A DNA stretch of 32,534 bases from Acidimicrobiales bacterium (GTDB lineage: Bacteria > Actinomycetota > Acidimicrobiia > Acidimicrobiales > CAIXPF01): positions 1 through 32,534 of the forward strand of contig JADLEF010000157.1 in NCBI GenBank assembly GCA_020846295.1, given 5' to 3'. Position 1 is the first letter of the stretch. Every line of letters begins with the position of its first letter. A program made the position numbers and the translations under genes. Positions 1-8,204 of the stretch are shown here, piece by piece. Under the pieces are notes generated by a model that saw only the letters and a list, made by a program, of their open reading frames with translations, had not been told where the DNA came from and did no database searches.

Positions 1-1
1 A

Positions 2-703
2 CGCACCCCGCGACGCCGGGCGGCCGCCGCGCTGCTCGCCGCTGGGCTGGGGTTCGGGCTCGTCGCAACGCCGGCGGGGGGCGCCGGCGCGTCGGACGCC
101 GCCAACGTGACGGTGACCGTCGCGCAGGGCATCGACGACGCAACCGCGGTGGACGTGCTGCTCGACGGCCGGATCTGCGCCCTGCGCAACGTCGGCTACG
201 CCACGATCAGCCGCCGGCTGGCCCTGCCGTCCGGGCCGCACACGTTGACCGTGCTGCCCTCCGACGGGTCCTGCACCTCCCCGGTCGTGCTGGCCGAGAC
301 GGTGGTGGATGCGCCGGGCGGCGCCGACCTGTCGGTGGCGGCGCGCCCCGACGCGAGCGGCGGCGTGCTGGCCGTGCAGGCCACCGACCTCTCCGACGTG
401 CCGGCCTACCGGGCCCGGGTGCGGGTGCTGAACCAGACGACGGCCCCGCTGTCGGCGACGGTGACCCGCAACCCGAACAACGTCGCCCCGCTGGTGGTCG
501 GCGAGCTGGCCCCGGGCGCGGCCAGCCCCGGGGAGCCGATCGTGCGCGGCGAGCACACCGTGGTGGTGACCACCGCCTGGGGCACCCTGGAGACGACGCT
601 GACGTTGAGCGACCGGCGGGTGGTGGACCTGTACGTGACCGGCAGCGGGCCCGACGCCCAACTGGTGGTGGACACCCAGCTGGCCGCCAACGCCGTGCTC
701 TGA
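2..703 (+). CDS. Secreted DUF4397-like protein (5' end outside window)
   Basis: The reading frame is open from base 2 to the TGA at 701-703, giving 233 residues; the true start lies before the window. The visible N-terminus is RTPRRR followed by an Ala/Leu-rich hydrophobic run and a small-residue stretch ending GAGASDAAN, which is the remainder of a Sec-type signal peptide. A GTG at 107 could be taken as a start but would remove this signal, so I reject it. The mature part is beta-rich, without catalytic motifs, and carries a segment like TAVDVLLDGR that resembles the 'paVDVyvDG' signature of DUF4397, a domain of secreted actinobacterial proteins of unknown function. It converges on the molybdenum hydroxylase gene with only 13 bases between the stops and no visible terminator. 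Export is well supported; the family is a moderate-confidence call. Confidence 0.75.
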   Translation, partial: RTPRRRAAAALLAAGLGFGLVATPAGGAGASDAANVTVTVAQGIDDATAVDVLLDGRICALRNVGYATISRRLALPSGPHTLTVLPSDGSCTSPVVLAETVVDAPGGADLSVAARPDASGGVLAVQATDLSDVPAYRARVRVLNQTTAPLSATVTRNPNNVAPLVVGELAPGAASPGEPIVRGEHTVVVTTAWGTLETTLTLSDRRVVDLYVTGSGPDAQLVVDTQLAANAVL

Positions 704-716
704 CCGAACCGCGGCG

Positions 717-2942
717 TTACCGAGCGTCGGCGAGGCGCCAGATCCGTTCGGGGGTGAGGGGCAGCCCGACGAAGGGCACGCCGAGCGCGTCGGCCACGGC
801 GTTGAGCACGGCCGGGGTGGCGGCGATGGCCCCGTTCTCGCCGATGCCGCGGGCGCCGACGGCGTTGGTGTCCGCCGCCAGCTCGCCGCCGGCGACGTCG
901 ATGGAGGGCACCTCGCTGGCCGCGGGCACGACGTAGTCGATGAGCGTGGTGGTCAGCGGCGTGCCGTCGGCGGCGTAGACGATCTGCTCGCCGAGCGCCT
1001 GGGCGATGCCGGCGACCGCCCCGCCGTGCTGCTGGCCCTCGACCTGGCTCGGGGAGAGGCGCAGCCCGCAGTCGTCGACGGCGATGTGGTGCAGCACCGT
1101 CACCCCGCCGGTCTCGGTGTCCACCGCCACCACGCAGCCGTGGGCGCCGTAGGGCGTGTTGGACGGCGCCGGGTCCGCCACCAGGCTGATCGCCATACCG
1201 TCCGGTCCGGCGAGCCCGGCCTGCTCCGCCAGGGCCACGATGGCCGCCCAACCGACCAGCGACGCCGGCACCCCGGCCACCGCGAGCCCGCCGGCGCCCA
1301 CCACGATGTCGGCCGGGTCGGCCTCGAGGTGATCGGCCACGAGCCGGCGGGCCCGTTCGAGCAGCGCCTCGGCGACGTGGTGCAGCGCGTTGCCGGTCAG
1401 CGCCGCGCTGCGGCTGCCGCCGGTGCCGTGCCCGGCCGGGATCACGCCGGTGTCGGCGTCGACCCAGTCGATGGCGGCCGGGTCGATGCCGAGGCGTTCG
1501 CCGACGAGGTGGGCGAAGGTGGACCGGTGGCCCTGCCCGTGGCTGTGGCTGCCGGCCCCGGCCACCACGGTGCCGTCGGGGCGCACCGTGAGCTGCGCCC
1601 CCATGGTGAGCTGGCCCACCGCGGTGATCTGGGCGTAGCAGGCCAGCCCGTAACCCAGCCGGACCGACGGGCCGCGCCCGGCGAGGGCGACCGCATCGGC
1701 GGCGCGCCAGCTGTCGAGCTTCTCGGTGACGGTGGCCAGCGCGGCGGGCAGGTCGGCCCGGTCGTAGCGCACGCCGGTCACGGTGACGGTGGGCAGCTCC
1801 TCGGGTTGCAGCGGGTTGCGCCGCCGAAGCTCCGCCGGGGAGAGGCCGAGGGCGCGGGCCGCCTCGTCGACCAGGGTCTCCACCGCGGTGACGATCTCGG
1901 GTTGGCCGGCGCCGCGGTAGGCACCGACGGGGGCGGTGGTGGTGGTGACCGAGCTGACCTCGAAGTCGACCAGCGGCATCCGGTAGGGGCCGGGGGCCAT
2001 CTTGCGGGTGTACTCGACGAGCAGCGGGGCCTGCCCGGGGTAGGCCCCGGCGTCGGCCACGCCGCGCACCCGCACGCCGGTGAAGCGCCCGTCGGCCCGC
2101 ACCCCGAGGGCGACGTCGAGCTCGTGGCCGCGGCCGTGGGCCTGGCTGAGCAACTGCTCGGTACGGTCCTCGACCCAACGCAGCGGCCGCCCCAAGCGCA
2201 GGGCGGCGGCGGCCACCGTGAGGTACTCGAGGGGCGGGCGATACCGGGCCCCGAAGCCGCCGCCCACGCTCGGCGCCCGCACCCGGATCGCCGCGGGGTC
2301 CAGGCCCAGCGCGGCGGCGAGGTCGTCGCGCACCGCGTGCACGCCCTGGCAGGCGGCCCACACGTCGAGGCCGCGACCGCCGTCGAGGGGGCGGACGACG
2401 ATGGCGCTGGTCTCGAGCGGCAACGGTGACAGCCGGGGGTTCACGCAACGTCGCTGCACGACGAGCGCGGCCCCGGCCAGCGGATCGGTCTCGGCCTGCT
2501 GGCGGATCGTGTTGACGATGCGGTCCGGGTCCTCCAGCGCGGCCCACAGGTCGAGTTGGGCGGCGAGCGGTTCGAGGTCCAGCTCGACGGCCTCGGCCAG
2601 GTCCACGGCGGCTGCCTCGTCGGCCGCGGCGACGAGCGCGACTGGGTCCCCGACGTAGCGGACGCGGTCCCCGGCCAGCAACGGGCGGGGGTGGCCGACG
2701 GCGGGGAAGAACGTGTAGGGCTCGTAGCCGAGGTCGGCCTCGGTCAGGATCGCGGCCGACGGCGCACCGTCCGTACCGGTCGGCATGGAGGCCGGCGCGG
2801 GCCGCGCAATACCGCGCAGTACGGCATGGGCCTGCGGGGAGCGGACGAAGCGCACGTGCCATGCGTCGGCGGCGTCGAGATCCGCGGTGAAGCGGGCGGC
2901 GCCGACCAGGAACGGGAGGTCCTCGGCCAGCAGCCGGGTCAT
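717..2942 (-). CDS. Molybdenum hydroxylase (xanthine dehydrogenase/aldehyde oxidase family) large subunit
   Basis: Predicted 741-aa molybdopterin-binding catalytic subunit that hydroxylates a heteroaromatic or aldehyde-type substrate. Seen: N-terminal domain (about residues 1-110), QAHGRGHELDV, GAYRGAGQPE (the form II, non-CO-dehydrogenase version of the CoxL loop, which has AYRGAGR instead of AYxCSFR) and a C-terminal GIGENG whose Glu702 is at the place of the catalytic glutamate. Length is normal for a stand-alone large subunit. The ATG at 2942 overlaps the thioesterase stop by four bases (ATGA), so translation is coupled; a longer frame to 3125 exists but its extra N-terminus is an Arg/Pro-rich shadow of the thioesterase gene. 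The FAD and 2Fe-2S subunits that normally accompany this enzyme are absent: the next gene downstream is convergent and the upstream ones are unrelated. The substrate cannot be told. Confidence 0.93.
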   Translation of the reverse strand: MTRLLAEDLPFLVGAARFTADLDAADAWHVRFVRSPQAHAVLRGIARPAPASMPTGTDGAPSAAILTEADLGYEPYTFFPAVGHPRPLLAGDRVRYVGDPVALVAAADEAAAVDLAEAVELDLEPLAAQLDLWAALEDPDRIVNTIRQQAETDPLAGAALVVQRRCVNPRLSPLPLETSAIVVRPLDGGRGLDVWAACQGVHAVRDDLAAALGLDPAAIRVRAPSVGGGFGARYRPPLEYLTVAAAALRLGRPLRWVEDRTEQLLSQAHGRGHELDVALGVRADGRFTGVRVRGVADAGAYPGQAPLLVEYTRKMAPGPYRMPLVDFEVSSVTTTTAPVGAYRGAGQPEIVTAVETLVDEAARALGLSPAELRRRNPLQPEELPTVTVTGVRYDRADLPAALATVTEKLDSWRAADAVALAGRGPSVRLGYGLACYAQITAVGQLTMGAQLTVRPDGTVVAGAGSHSHGQGHRSTFAHLVGERLGIDPAAIDWVDADTGVIPAGHGTGGSRSAALTGNALHHVAEALLERARRLVADHLEADPADIVVGAGGLAVAGVPASLVGWAAIVALAEQAGLAGPDGMAISLVADPAPSNTPYGAHGCVVAVDTETGGVTVLHHIAVDDCGLRLSPSQVEGQQHGGAVAGIAQALGEQIVYAADGTPLTTTLIDYVVPAASEVPSIDVAGGELAADTNAVGARGIGENGAIAATPAVLNAVADALGVPFVGLPLTPERIWRLADAR

Positions 2943-3772
2943 GTGGACGGGAGGGGTCGGGGCTCGCGGGCCCGGCGGATGAGGCCTTCCTGGGCGATGG
3001 TGGCCACGTGGATCCCGTCGCGGGTGTGCACGGTGCCCGTCGCCATGCCCCGGGCGTTCACCAACCCGTGGCCGCGCAGGTCGAACAGCAGCCACTGGTC
3101 GGCCCGGGCCGGGCGGTGGAACCACACGGCATGGTCGAGCGAGGCGGTCATCAGGTGCTCCCAGTCCAAGCCGAGCGGGTGGGACAGGGCGATGGCGTCC
3201 ATCGGGTTGTGGTCGGACAGGTAGGCGATGGCGCAGGCGTGCACTCGGGGGTCGTCACCGAGGTCCCCCTTGGCCCGGATCCACAGCCGGGAGCGGGCCT
3301 CGCCCGGCGTGCGGGGGATCTCGCGCACCTCGCCGCACCCGCTCCAGTCCAGGGTGGGCAGCGACTCGGGGGCCGGCAGGTCGGCGTCGATGCCGGTCTC
3401 GGAGATGTCGAGGTCGGGCTCGTCGCGCTGGAAGCTGGCGTCGAGGTTGAGGATGGCCCCGGCGGATTGGCGGGCCACGACCCGGCGGGTGGAGAACGAG
3501 CGACCGTCGCGCAGGCGGTCCACGTCGTAGAGGATCGGCTCCTTGGGGCTGCCGCCGAGCACGAAGTAGGCGTGCACCGAGTGCAGCCGGTGGGTGCTGT
3601 CCACCGTGGCGGTGGCCGCCGCGAGGCCCTGGGCGACGACCTGCCCGCCGTAGACGCGGCCCCACTCGTAGTCCGGCGTCCGGCCCAGGTAGAAGTCCTT
3701 GGCGACCTCCTGGAGGGACAGCAGCTCGTGCAACGGGATCGACGGTTCCATGGTGGCGTCGACGCTAGCCAT
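2939..3772 (-). CDS. tesB: Acyl-CoA thioesterase II (TesB-type double hotdog)
   Basis: 277-aa cytosolic thioesterase that hydrolyses acyl-CoA to free acid and CoA. The two hotdog halves show family signatures: RVYGGQVVAQGL (about 39-50), SVHAYFVLGG, then LDHAVWFHRP with Asp213 and the C-terminal ATIAQEGLIR with Gln261, which correspond to two members of the E. coli TesB Asp-Thr-Gln triad. The middle Thr (in the segment before ARG) is not obvious here; the sequence reads GHGLVNARG. The ATG at 3772 shares its A with the TGA of the upstream gene (TGATG), so coupling supports this start; an internal ATG at 3751 (MEPSIP) is an alternative. It sits between a secreted sugar-dehydrogenase-like lipoprotein and a molybdenum hydroxylase, an unusual partnership. 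Confidence 0.93.
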   Translation of the reverse strand: MASVDATMEPSIPLHELLSLQEVAKDFYLGRTPDYEWGRVYGGQVVAQGLAAATATVDSTHRLHSVHAYFVLGGSPKEPILYDVDRLRDGRSFSTRRVVARQSAGAILNLDASFQRDEPDLDISETGIDADLPAPESLPTLDWSGCGEVREIPRTPGEARSRLWIRAKGDLGDDPRVHACAIAYLSDHNPMDAIALSHPLGLDWEHLMTASLDHAVWFHRPARADQWLLFDLRGHGLVNARGMATGTVHTRDGIHVATIAQEGLIRRAREPRPLPST

Positions 3773-5145
3773 CACGCCTGGGTGAGCCGGTACACGCCTC
3801 CGTTGATCGACACGACGAGCACCTCGCCCGCCGCGTCGGTGCCGAAGCCGACCACGGCGGGGCCGTCCGCCACGACGACGCGCACGTCGTCGGCGGCCGC
3901 CACGGTGGCGTTGGCGTCGATGGCGCGGATACCCGCCACGCAGTAGTCGGCGAAGAGGTAGGCCCCGGACAGCCCGGCCACCGCGCTCCCCCGGTCGACC
4001 ACGCCGCCCGTCACCGAGCAGCCTTCGAGCTCGCCGTTGCCGTGCGGGTACTCGTGGATCGGCATCAGCGCCCCGGGGGCGACGGTCGACTCGTCGTAGG
4101 GGTGGGTGCCCTCGAACGCGTTCCACCCGAAGTTGACGCCCCGGCCCGCCGCCCCGCCGGTGCCGGCGGCGCGCGCCACGTTGACCTCCTCCCAGGCGTC
4201 CTGGCCGACGTCGGCCACCCACAGGTCCCCGTTGGCGGGATCGAAGGCGAAGCCCCACGGGTTGCGCAACCCGAGCGACCAGATCTCGGGCCGGGTGCCG
4301 GCCTCGCCCACGAAGGGGTTGCCGGCGGGGATCGTGTAGGGCGCCGAGCCGTCGGCGCTGGGGGCGGGGTCGATGCGCAGGAACTTGCCCAGCAGCGTGG
4401 AGCGCTTCTGGCCGTTGCCCTGCGGGTCCCCGCCCGAGCCACCGTCCCCGGTGCCGATGTAGAGCAGGCCGTCGGGCCCGAAGGTGAGGTGGCCGCCGTT
4501 GTGGTTGCCGTAGGGCTGCTCGATGAACAGCAGCCGCCGCCGGGTGGCCACGTCGAGGTTGCCGGCGGCGTCGACGGCCAGCTCGTCGACGTTGGTGTGG
4601 CCGTCGTCGTCGGTGTAGTTCACGTAGGCCCGGGTGCCGTCGGGCGAGAAGGCGAGGCCGAGCAGGCCGCGCTCGCCGCCCGCCGCGGTGCGCCCGGTGA
4701 GGTTGGCCGCGGGGCGCTCCGCCACCTCGCCGGCCGGGCTCATGACCTTGATGGTCCCGCCCCGTTCCACCACGTAGACGCGCTCGTCGCCGGGGCGCAC
4801 GGCGACGGCCACGGGATCGGAGAACTCGGCCAGCCGCTGCAACTGCGCCCGCACCCGGCCGAGCTCGGGCCGGGCGGTGGTGGTCGGCGGCGGGGCCACC
4901 GAGCCGGGAGCGGCCTCGGTGGAGGACGGCGTCGTTCCGGCGTCGGCCGCCGGCTCCGAGGTGGTCGCAGCGCTCGCACCGGTGGTGGACGCCGCCCGAT
5001 CGGCTCCGGCGGTGGCCGCCGGGCCGGCCGTGGCCGCCGCACCGTCGCCGTCGCCGTCGGAGCCGCACGCCCCGGCGAGCAGGGCGAGGGCCACCGCGGC
5101 GGCCGGGGCCGCGCGTCGTCGACGTCGGGGGAGGAGCGAGACCAT
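3772..5145 (-). CDS. PQQ-dependent sugar dehydrogenase (GSDH family) lipoprotein
   Basis: 457-aa exported six-bladed beta-propeller of the glucose/sorbosone dehydrogenase family, which oxidises sugars with PQQ. The N-terminus has MVSLLPRRRRR, a hydrophobic Ala/Leu stretch and LLAGAC, a lipobox-like end, so the protein is probably a lipid-anchored cell-surface protein. A low-complexity Ala/Thr/Ser/Pro linker (about 28-100) precedes the propeller. Family signatures seen: DERVYVVERGGTIKV, ERGLLGLAFSPDG, HNGGHLTFGPDGLLYIGTGD (the His is at the place of the catalytic His of soluble glucose dehydrogenases), GLRNPWGFAFD, VADVGQ and NFGWNAFEG. No PQQ biosynthesis gene is in the window, so activity depends on genes elsewhere. 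First gene of a three-gene coupled operon; a TAACGT box lies six bases upstream of the ATG, consistent with leaderless transcription. Confidence 0.9.
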   Translation of the reverse strand: MVSLLPRRRRRAAPAAAVALALLAGACGSDGDGDGAAATAGPAATAGADRAASTTGASAATTSEPAADAGTTPSSTEAAPGSVAPPPTTTARPELGRVRAQLQRLAEFSDPVAVAVRPGDERVYVVERGGTIKVMSPAGEVAERPAANLTGRTAAGGERGLLGLAFSPDGTRAYVNYTDDDGHTNVDELAVDAAGNLDVATRRRLLFIEQPYGNHNGGHLTFGPDGLLYIGTGDGGSGGDPQGNGQKRSTLLGKFLRIDPAPSADGSAPYTIPAGNPFVGEAGTRPEIWSLGLRNPWGFAFDPANGDLWVADVGQDAWEEVNVARAAGTGGAAGRGVNFGWNAFEGTHPYDESTVAPGALMPIHEYPHGNGELEGCSVTGGVVDRGSAVAGLSGAYLFADYCVAGIRAIDANATVAAADDVRVVVADGPAVVGFGTDAAGEVLVVSINGGVYRLTQA

Positions 5146-5151
5146 GACTCG

Positions 5152-5157
5152 ACGTTA
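5152..5157 (-). promoter_or_regulatory. Candidate -10 box of a leaderless promoter (sugar dehydrogenase operon)
   Basis: TAACGT on the minus strand fits the actinobacterial TAnnnT -10 pattern and lies exactly six bases before the ATG at 5145. That places the expected transcription start at or next to the start codon. No Shine-Dalgarno sequence is visible there. No convincing -35 was identified. Confidence 0.4.
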
Positions 5158-5188
5158 GGGCCGTCGCCGGCGTTCGCGGTGGCGGGTG

Positions 5189-5674
5189 TCAGCCGCCGCG
5201 CTCGAGGGCGAGCAGGGCGGCCTTGCGCTCCAGGCCGCCGGCGTAGCCGGTGAGCGCCCCACCGGCGCCGAGCACGCGGTGGCACGGCACCACGATCGAC
5301 AACGGGTTGTGTCCGTTGGCCGAGCCGACGGCCCGCACCGCGCGGGGCCGGCCCACCGCCACCGCCAACTCGCCGTACGTGACGGTATGGCCGTAGGGGA
5401 TCGCCTGCAGCGCCTGCCACACCGCACGCTGGAACTCGGTCCCCCGCCACGCCAGGCTCAGCTCGAAGCACCGCCGTCGCCCGGCGAGGTACGCCTCGAG
5501 CTGGCGGTGGACGGCGGTGAAGTCGCTCGCGGTGGCCGGCCGTTCGACGGCGTCCAGCGTCCAGCTCGGCGGCTGCGGCCGGTGCTCGGGGAAGAACAGC
5601 CCGACGAGCGCGCCGTCCTGCACGTAGGCGCGCAGCACACCGAGGCGGGTGGGCAGCGCGGCGGTGACGAGCAC
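5189..5674 (-). CDS. ogt: Methylated-DNA--[protein]-cysteine S-methyltransferase
   Basis: 161-aa suicide repair protein that moves the alkyl group from O6-alkylguanine in DNA onto its own cysteine. The C-terminal DNA-binding domain has the standard [26 protein letters not shown] helix region followed by [11 protein letters not shown] and the active-site VVPCHRV with Cys131, then [13 protein letters not shown]. The residue before NP is His where many homologues have Arg; this is not known to be essential. The short N-terminal domain (1-70) is normal for Ogt, without the Ada regulatory part. GTG start at 5674, ten bases after the CoA-transferase stop, so it is probably co-transcribed with the CoA-transferase pair although its role is unrelated; the sugar dehydrogenase gene follows after 43 bases. 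Confidence 0.95.
   Translation of the reverse strand: MLVTAALPTRLGVLRAYVQDGALVGLFFPEHRPQPPSWTLDAVERPATASDFTAVHRQLEAYLAGRRRCFELSLAWRGTEFQRAVWQALQAIPYGHTVTYGELAVAVGRPRAVRAVGSANGHNPLSIVVPCHRVLGAGGALTGYAGGLERKAALLALERGG
5373..5390. repeat. Near-copy of the iterated palindrome (coding)
   Basis: CCGTACGTGACGGTATGG: the right half CGGTATGG is a perfect half-site and the left half CCGTAC matches to its sixth base. It lies inside ogt, overlapping codons of the TVTYGELA segment. Confidence 0.45.
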
Positions 5675-5684
5675 CGGGGGGCGG

Positions 5685-6884
5685 TCAGGCCCGTTCGGCC
5701 AGCTTGGGTGCCGGCCGCAGCGGCCCGGCCGGGGTGGCGGGGAAGGTGACCGGCAGGCCGGTGTACCGCACGGTACGGCCGAGCTCGGGGTGCTCGACCG
5801 ATCGGGCCCAGTGCCGGGCCTCGAAGTGCGGGTCGGCCGCCACCTCCTCGGGGCTGTAGATGATCCCGGCGGGCATGCCGCGCTGCTGCAGCCCGAGGAA
5901 CAGCTCGTAGGCGGTCAGCCGCTCGGCGAGGAAGAACATGGCGGCGCGGCCGGCGGCGAAGATCTCGCCCACCAGATCGTGCTCCTCCATCTGGGCCATC
6001 GAGATGTGCTCGAGCTCGAGACCGAGGCGCAGCACGCCCATCTCGTCGAACTCGTCCTCGAGACCGAGCTGCTCGAGCCAGCCGGCCAGCTCGCCGAAGT
6101 CCTTGCCGTGGCGGGGCGGTCCGGTGTTGACGTAGGCCCCGTCGGCGCAGATGACCTGGGTGGGCTGCGTCGGACGGGGCGAGGCGTGGCGGCCGGTCTG
6201 GCGTTGCACCGTGCTGCGGGCCGCCAGGTACCCGTAGCTGGCCATCTCGGTGGTGACGTTGGCCGCCGCGTAGGCGTTCACGTCGATCACCTGGCCGCGT
6301 CCGGTGAGCTGGCGCGACAGCAGCGCGGCGAGCAGTGACATGGTGGCGTAGTGCCCGGCGGTGTGGCCGGCCTGCCCGCCGCCGCCGCGCACCGGCGGGA
6401 TGGTGTGGTCGTCGTAGCCGCAGCTCCACACCGGGCCGCCCTCCGCCAGCAGCGTCAGGTCGGTTGACGGTTGGGCGGAGCGGGGGTCCTGCGCACCGTG
6501 CGAGGTGATCGACACCCAGATCAGCTCGGGCCGCGCCGCGCGCGCCGCGGCGGCGCCGAGGCCGAGTGCGTCGAGCACCCCGGGCCCGGCCGATTCCACC
6601 ACCACGTCGGCCCCGGCGAACAGGGCGCGGGCCTTGGCCGCGCCGTCGGCGGTGTCGAGGTCGGCCGCCACCGACGCCTTGCCCGCCTGGTAGTGCCACC
6701 ACCAGAGGCTGCGGTCGGGATCGGGCTGGTCCCCGGCGAACGGTTCGTACCAGCGCAGCGGGCTGCCCGCCGTCGGCTCGATGAGGGTCACGGTGGCGCC
6801 GAGGTCGGCGAGCAGCTTGCCGGTGTAGGCGGACAGCTCGCCCGCCACCTCGACGACGGTGATGCCCTGCAGCGGTCCGGCCAT
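5685..6884 (-). CDS. Family III (CaiB/BaiF) CoA-transferase, Asp-less partner
   Basis: 399-aa CoA-transferase-fold protein. The N-terminal Rossmann half has the family opening [31 protein letters not shown]; the later [19 protein letters not shown] segment precedes the interdomain-knot region. In the catalytic loop, where family III enzymes have G-D-x-x-x-G (Asp169 of formyl-CoA transferase), this protein reads A-G-H-T-A-G, with Gly173 in place of Asp. Its upstream neighbour, one base away, has the Asp, so I infer a heteromeric enzyme in which this subunit is the non-acylating half. ATG at 6884 with a GAAGGGG Shine-Dalgarno-like run about ten bases upstream, inside the end of the previous gene. 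Substrate unknown. Confidence 0.9.
   Translation of the reverse strand: MAGPLQGITVVEVAGELSAYTGKLLADLGATVTLIEPTAGSPLRWYEPFAGDQPDPDRSLWWWHYQAGKASVAADLDTADGAAKARALFAGADVVVESAGPGVLDALGLGAAAARAARPELIWVSITSHGAQDPRSAQPSTDLTLLAEGGPVWSCGYDDHTIPPVRGGGGQAGHTAGHYATMSLLAALLSRQLTGRGQVIDVNAYAAANVTTEMASYGYLAARSTVQRQTGRHASPRPTQPTQVICADGAYVNTGPPRHGKDFGELAGWLEQLGLEDEFDEMGVLRLGLELEHISMAQMEEHDLVGEIFAAGRAAMFFLAERLTAYELFLGLQQRGMPAGIIYSPEEVAADPHFEARHWARSVEHPELGRTVRYTGLPVTFPATPAGPLRPAPKLAERA
5764..5775. repeat. Copy of the iterated palindrome TACCnnnnGGTA (coding)
   Basis: TACCGCACGGTA followed by CGG, preceded by G: an exact match to RTACCnnnnGGTAYGG, inside the Asp-less CoA-transferase gene near its 3' end. Confidence 0.6.
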
Positions 6885-6885
6885 G

Positions 6886-8124
6886 TCAGATCACCCCTTC
6901 GGCGCGAAGGCCGTCGATCTCGCTCGGGGACAGGCCGAGGACCCGGTGGTACACGTCGTCGTTGTGCATAGCGAGCAGCGGGCCGCCTTCGGTGATGGCC
7001 CAGTCCGTCTCGGAGAAGTGCACGGGTAGCCCGTCGACGCGGATCTCGCCCATGGCGGCGTGGTCAACCGTGGGCCACAGCCCGAACGCGGCGGTGGCCG
7101 GGTCGCCGTCGATGCGCTCGCCGGGCCGTTGCACCGGGGCGGCGGCGACGCCGGCGGCGCGCAGCTGTTCGGCCAGCGCGAACCGATCGCGGCCGGCGGT
7201 CCACGCGGTGACCAGCTCGTCCAACTCGTCCTGGTGGTCGAGGCGCACGTCGCGGTGGCGCCAGCGCTCCTCCGCCGCCCACGGCTCGGCCACGACGGTG
7301 GCGAAGGCCTGCCACTGGGCGTCGTCCTGCACGGAGAGGGCGAGCCAGTTGTCCTCGCCGTCGGTGGCGTAGATGCCGTGCGGCGCCATGGCGGGCCAGG
7401 CGTTGCGGTTGGAGTTGGGTGAGCCGGGCCGGCGCAGCGGCCGGCCGTTGACCTCGGCGTCGAGCAGCGCGGGCCCGCACAGGGCGGCACCGGCCTCGGT
7501 GCAGGACATGTCGATCCACTGGCCCTCACCGGTGCGGGCCCGCCAGAACAGACCGGCGAGGATGGCGATCGCCATGTAATACCCACCGGTATGGTCCATG
7601 TAGCTGTAGCCCCAGCCGGCGGGCGGCAGGTCCGGCAACCCCGAGGTGAACGTGATGCCGCACACCGCCTGGGCGATCGGCCCCCAGGACTTGAACGTGC
7701 CGTACGGGCCGACCTGGCCGAACCCGCAGTTGCTCACGTAGAGGATGTCCTCCTTGAGCTCCTTGAGGTGGGAGTACCCGAAGCCCCAGCGCTCGAGCAC
7801 GCCGGGGGCGAAGTTCTCGGTGACGGCGTCGCTGCGGCGCACCAGCTCGGCCAGCAGCTCCTTGCCCTTGTCGGTGCGCAGGTTGAGCGTGATGCCCAGC
7901 TTGTTCACGTTGTGGTTGTTGAACCCGGAGCCGAACTCCGAGCCGCGCCGCTTGTCCTTGAACGGCGGCGCGCCGCGCAGGATGTCCCAGCGGCCCTGGG
8001 TGACGGGATCCTCGATGCGGATCACCTCGGCCCCCATGGCGGCCAGGAACTTCGTCGCGCCCGCCCCGGCCAGCTGGCCGGTGAAGTCGCAGATACGGAT
8101 GTGTGCCAACGCCCCAGTCCCCAC
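6886..8124 (-). CDS. Family III (CaiB/BaiF) CoA-transferase, Asp-bearing partner
   Basis: 412-aa enzyme predicted to transfer CoA between carboxylic acids through an aspartyl-CoA thioester intermediate. Seen: IRICDFTGQLAGAGATKFLAAMGAEVIRIEDP at the N-terminus, KLGITLNLRTDKGKELLAELV, VTENFAPGVLERWG, and the catalytic loop YMDHTGGYY with Asp177 at the place of Asp169 of formyl-CoA transferase, then ILAGLFWRARTGEGQWIDMS. GTG start at 8124; a TACAGT box lies eight bases upstream, suggesting a leaderless transcript. First gene of the minus-strand block; the next gene starts one base after its stop and encodes a homologue lacking the catalytic Asp, so the two probably form one enzyme. No substrate-specific signature is recognisable. 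Confidence 0.93.
   Translation of the reverse strand: MGTGALAHIRICDFTGQLAGAGATKFLAAMGAEVIRIEDPVTQGRWDILRGAPPFKDKRRGSEFGSGFNNHNVNKLGITLNLRTDKGKELLAELVRRSDAVTENFAPGVLERWGFGYSHLKELKEDILYVSNCGFGQVGPYGTFKSWGPIAQAVCGITFTSGLPDLPPAGWGYSYMDHTGGYYMAIAILAGLFWRARTGEGQWIDMSCTEAGAALCGPALLDAEVNGRPLRRPGSPNSNRNAWPAMAPHGIYATDGEDNWLALSVQDDAQWQAFATVVAEPWAAEERWRHRDVRLDHQDELDELVTAWTAGRDRFALAEQLRAAGVAAAPVQRPGERIDGDPATAAFGLWPTVDHAAMGEIRVDGLPVHFSETDWAITEGGPLLAMHNDDVYHRVLGLSPSEIDGLRAEGVI
7580..7591. repeat. Copy of the iterated palindrome TACCnnnnGGTA (coding)
   Basis: TACCCACCGGTA preceded by A and followed by TGG, an exact match to RTACCnnnnGGTAYGG, inside the Asp-bearing CoA-transferase gene directly next to the codons of its catalytic loop. 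Confidence 0.6.
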
Positions 8125-8132
8125 GACGGGCG

Positions 8133-8138
8133 ACTGTA
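8133..8138 (-). promoter_or_regulatory. Candidate -10 box for the CoA-transferase pair
   Basis: TACAGT on the minus strand, eight bases before the GTG at 8124 and in the 80-base gap between divergent genes. Fits TAnnnT and a leaderless or nearly leaderless transcript; no Shine-Dalgarno sequence is seen. Confidence 0.4.
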
Positions 8139-8204
8139 GCCCTGGGCGGCCGGGCCCGCTCGCGGTCCGGGCGTCGGGCGCGGTCCGCGTGACAGGATCG
8201 CCGG

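Noticed and set aside
107-703. GTG at 107 as the start of the first gene
   Set aside because: The frame is open to base 2 and the upstream part is a signal peptide, so the gene begins before the window.
406-2862. 818-aa minus-strand frame opposite and beside the molybdenum hydroxylase
   Set aside because: Arg/Pro/Gly-rich with no domain; the frame at 717-2942 carries all molybdenum hydroxylase signatures and the coupled start.
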